Of a stretch of DNA of 36,197 bases, positions 33,866-36,197 are shown in pieces (positions within the stretch are counted from its first letter, which is position 1; every line of letters begins with the position of its first letter). The DNA lies in assembly GCA_022823405.1 (NCBI GenBank), contig JAJDXD010000028.1, positions 1 to 36,197 on the forward strand, written 5' to 3'. A program made the translations under genes and the position numbers. The notes under the pieces are model-generated. The model was not told the DNA's origin. It was given only the letters and a program-made list of their open reading frames with translations, and ran no database searches. Source of the stretch: Gammaproteobacteria bacterium (GTDB taxonomy: Bacteria; Pseudomonadota; Gammaproteobacteria; Arenicellales; JAJDZL01).

Positions 33866-34899
33866 AGTTCCGAATTCCAGTCGTTTTGGCACTCTTTGCG
33901 TTGAGTGTGTTATCTATCTGGTATTTCTCTCTCGATGACCAGCGACGTACTGAAAAGGTATCTGATTATGGTCTGGTGTTTCCCGATCTAATCGAACAAA
34001 TTAATGATGTAAGAGAGATTCGAATCAAGTCCTTTCAAAATTCTGTTTCATTAACGTTGCAGGATTCTGTCTGGCAAGTCAGCAGGTTTGAAAATTACCC
34101 GGCACAGCCCAGTACTGTTTCAAATTTTCTAATCGGATTGGCCCAGATGCGCAAAATCGAACCAAAGACGAGCAATCCTGATAAGTTTGCTGCGCTTGAT
34201 CTCGCCGGCATTGAGATTGAAAACTCACTCTCTATTCAAGTCGATTTGCTGGCGCAAGACAAACGAATGCTGGCTAGTCTGCTAATCGGGAAGAGACGGC
34301 AGTCAGTTCGTAATGATTTGTTGACTGAATTTCATGTCAGAGAACCGCATGCTGATCAGACTTGGTTGGCCGAAAGCGGGTTGATAATTCCTGCTCAGGC
34401 AATCAATTGGTTTGATACGGAAATTCTGAATTTAGACGAACAAGTTGACCAGGTGACCATCGAATCTCCCACAAATCAGCCAATCAGGATAAGGCGCGAT
34501 CCACAGGAACGTGAAAACTTTCTGCTGGAAGATATCCCTGAAAGTCATAAAATTCGCTATCAATTTCAGCTCAATGAGATTGGTGGGATATTTCGCCAAT
34601 TAAATTTTGAAGACGTTAAGAGGGTTTCCGACTGGGAATCTGCCATTACTGTCACTGCACGAACAACCAATAATTTGCTGGTATCCGCTGAGTTTGGTGC
34701 CGGTGAACTATTAAATTTTGTTTTATTCACCGCTCAAGCCCTGGAAAATTCAACACCAGAAGTTATTAAAAAGGCGGAATCTCTGAACAAAATTTGGTTA
34801 GGCTGGAAGTATCGAGTTTCCGATGTTCGTCGGGAAACTGCTGAATTGACGATCTTCGACCTCGTGGAACCAACAGAGGGTTTCTCAAACTCAAACTGA
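33862..34899 (+). CDS. DUF4340 domain protein, partner of the GldG-like protein
   Basis: A 345-residue protein with one N-terminal membrane helix (about 5-24) and a periplasmic body of the DUF4340 type: repeated beta-rich modules, the first with VREIRIKSFQNSVSLTLQDSVWQV (given here by its end SVSLTLQDSVWQV), then NFLIGLAQMRKIEPKTSNPDKFAALDL, of which KTSNPDKFAALDL is the typical part. DUF4340 genes commonly follow GldG-like genes, but no activity is known. It starts at a TTG that overlaps the gldG stop by four bases (TTGA), so the two are translationally coupled. It ends 29 bases before ilvD. Confidence 0.85.
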   Translation: MKFRIPVVLALFALSVLSIWYFSLDDQRRTEKVSDYGLVFPDLIEQINDVREIRIKSFQNSVSLTLQDSVWQVSRFENYPAQPSTVSNFLIGLAQMRKIEPKTSNPDKFAALDLAGIEIENSLSIQVDLLAQDKRMLASLLIGKRRQSVRNDLLTEFHVREPHADQTWLAESGLIIPAQAINWFDTEILNLDEQVDQVTIESPTNQPIRIRRDPQERENFLLEDIPESHKIRYQFQLNEIGGIFRQLNFEDVKRVSDWESAITVTARTTNNLLVSAEFGAGELLNFVLFTAQALENSTPEVIKKAESLNKIWLGWKYRVSDVRRETAELTIFDLVEPTEGFSNSN

Positions 34900-34928
34900 C
34901 ATATTTTCTGTAAATTGGAGACATTGGC

Positions 34929-36197
34929 ATGGGTAATCTCAACAAAATCAGTTCACGCCTGACACAGACCAAAGTACAAGGTGCTTCTCAGGCAATGCTG
35001 TACGGCACTGGCATGACTGAAAGAGACATGCATAAACCTCAAGTAGGCATTGCCAGTATCTGGTGGGAAGGGAACACCTGCAACATGCACCTCAATGATT
35101 TGGCGGCAGAATCCAAAAAAGGTGTCGATTCAGCCGGGTTGCTGGGTATGCGGTTTAACACTATTGGAGTGAGCGATGGGATTTCAATGGGAACGGAAGG
35201 TATGAGTTATTCACTTCAGTCTCGTGATTTGATTGCAGACTCCATTGAGACCGTTGTAGCAGGCCAGTGGTACGATGGACTGGTTACGATTCCGGGCTGC
35301 GATAAGAACATGCCTGGCTGCCTAATGGCAATGGGGAGGTTGAATCGACCGTCACTGATGATTTATGGCGGTACCATTCGCGCTGGTTATGCGGGACCCA
35401 AGAAAGTCGACATAGTTTCAGCATTTCAAAGCTACGGAGAGTACATTGCTGGACGGATTACTGATGAGGAACGCATGGATATCGTGCGAAATGCCTGTCC
35501 GGGTGCCGGAGCTTGCGGAGGCATGTACACTGCCAATACCATGGCAAGCGCCATTGAAGCGATGGGCATGTCACTGCCTTTCAGTTCTTCAACACCAGCC
35601 AATGACCCAGGCAAAATCAGAGAATGTCACGAAGCTGGGAATGCCGTCTTGAAGTTGATGGAAAAGGAACTGCTGCCGAAAGACATCATGACGCGTGAGG
35701 CTTTTGAAAACGCGATGGTAATTGTCAGCGTACTGGGTGGATCTACTAATGCAGTACTGCACTTGATTGCAATGGCCAGATCTGTTGATATCCGTTTGAC
35801 TATTGATGATTTTCAATCAGTCAGCGATCGTGTGCCATTTCTGGCGGATTTAAAACCGAGTGGGCAGTATGTAATGGAAGATCTGCATAACGTTGGCGGC
35901 ATACCGGCAGTGATGAAATTTCTGCTTTCTGAAGGTATGCTGAATGGTGACTGCGTGACAGTAACTGGCAAAACAGTTGCCGAAAATCTCCAGTCACTTG
36001 GTGCCCTGACACCAGGGCAAGAGATAATTTACCCCTTGGATAATCCCATTAAATCAACAAGTCACATTCAAATACTAAAGGGAAACCTGGCACCCGAAGG
36101 TTCTGTAGCAAAGATTACCGGTAAAGAAGGTGAACAGTTCAGTGGCTCTGCACGCGTTTTCGATGCAGAAGAAGACATGTTGGCAGCTTTGGAGCAG
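34929..36197 (+). CDS. ilvD: Dihydroxyacid dehydratase (N-terminal 423 codons; runs off the right edge)
   Basis: The frame stays open to the window end, giving 423 of an expected 560 or so residues. It removes water from 2,3-dihydroxyacids in isoleucine and valine synthesis, and precursors of leucine and pantothenate. Cluster cysteines are Cys51 in [10 protein letters not shown], Cys124 in PGCDKNMPG and Cys196 in [16 protein letters not shown]. The [15 protein letters not shown] form fits the branch that includes plant and mycobacterial [2Fe-2S] enzymes rather than E. coli IlvD; this is a judgement from memory of the families. The ATG has a GGAG site eight bases upstream. It is the only branched-chain gene seen, next to the DUF4340 gene. 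Confidence 0.95.
   Translation, partial: MGNLNKISSRLTQTKVQGASQAMLYGTGMTERDMHKPQVGIASIWWEGNTCNMHLNDLAAESKKGVDSAGLLGMRFNTIGVSDGISMGTEGMSYSLQSRDLIADSIETVVAGQWYDGLVTIPGCDKNMPGCLMAMGRLNRPSLMIYGGTIRAGYAGPKKVDIVSAFQSYGEYIAGRITDEERMDIVRNACPGAGACGGMYTANTMASAIEAMGMSLPFSSSTPANDPGKIRECHEAGNAVLKLMEKELLPKDIMTREAFENAMVIVSVLGGSTNAVLHLIAMARSVDIRLTIDDFQSVSDRVPFLADLKPSGQYVMEDLHNVGGIPAVMKFLLSEGMLNGDCVTVTGKTVAENLQSLGALTPGQEIIYPLDNPIKSTSHIQILKGNLAPEGSVAKITGKEGEQFSGSARVFDAEEDMLAALEQ

Overview
The window looks like chromosomal DNA of a gammaproteobacterium, probably free-living and aquatic. The base composition is moderate, somewhat AT-leaning. The gammaproteobacterial-type GshA, the MsrPQ pair, the Mip/FkpA-type FKBP and the full-length Lhr helicase support this placement. 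I found no rRNA, tRNA, CRISPR array, integrase, transposase or phage gene. Most of the window is ordinary metabolic chromosome, with one clearly rearranged locus at 27.5-34.9 kb.

Left part (1-8.7 kb). A minus-strand pair holds an Atm1-type ABC half-transporter and a HAD phosphatase that is cut by the window edge; their stop and start overlap. After a 0.6 kb gap with no gene comes a minus-strand run read as GNAT acetyltransferase > BktB-like thiolase > msrP > msrQ. A terminator-like hairpin lies between msrP and msrQ. A 3-hydroxyisobutyrate-dehydrogenase-family gene (plus) and an MFS transporter (minus) follow.

Middle (8.9-25.8 kb). The large Lhr helicase faces two tandem single-haem c-type cytochrome genes. 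A plus-strand group follows: the allantoinase puuE, an allantoicase/ureidoglycolate lyase fusion, an EF-G-like GTPase and an SDR oxidoreductase. The first two genes together would take allantoin to glyoxylate and urea. Then come an alpha/beta hydrolase (minus), a class I DAHP synthase, an ATP sulfurylase, a Trm112/YcaR-like small protein (minus), a secreted FKBP isomerase and a GhrA-type 2-hydroxyacid dehydrogenase.

Right part (25.8-36.2 kb). gshA (minus) is followed by an ABC-2 (GldF-like) permease, a GldG-like protein and a DUF4340 protein. These three normally form one operon with an ATPase. Here no ATPase gene is adjacent. The permease is separated from gldG by 3.5 kb that carries an Sfp-type phosphopantetheinyl transferase, an aberrant NCS2-family permease with a C-terminal domain resembling a degenerate GHKL/anti-sigma ATPase, and several long non-coding gaps. 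The window ends inside ilvD.

The most interesting items are the split Gld-type ABC locus, the NCS2 permease with an extra cytosolic domain and lost signature residues, the allantoicase-ureidoglycolate lyase fusion, and the msrP/msrQ hairpin. None of them amounts to a proven new system.
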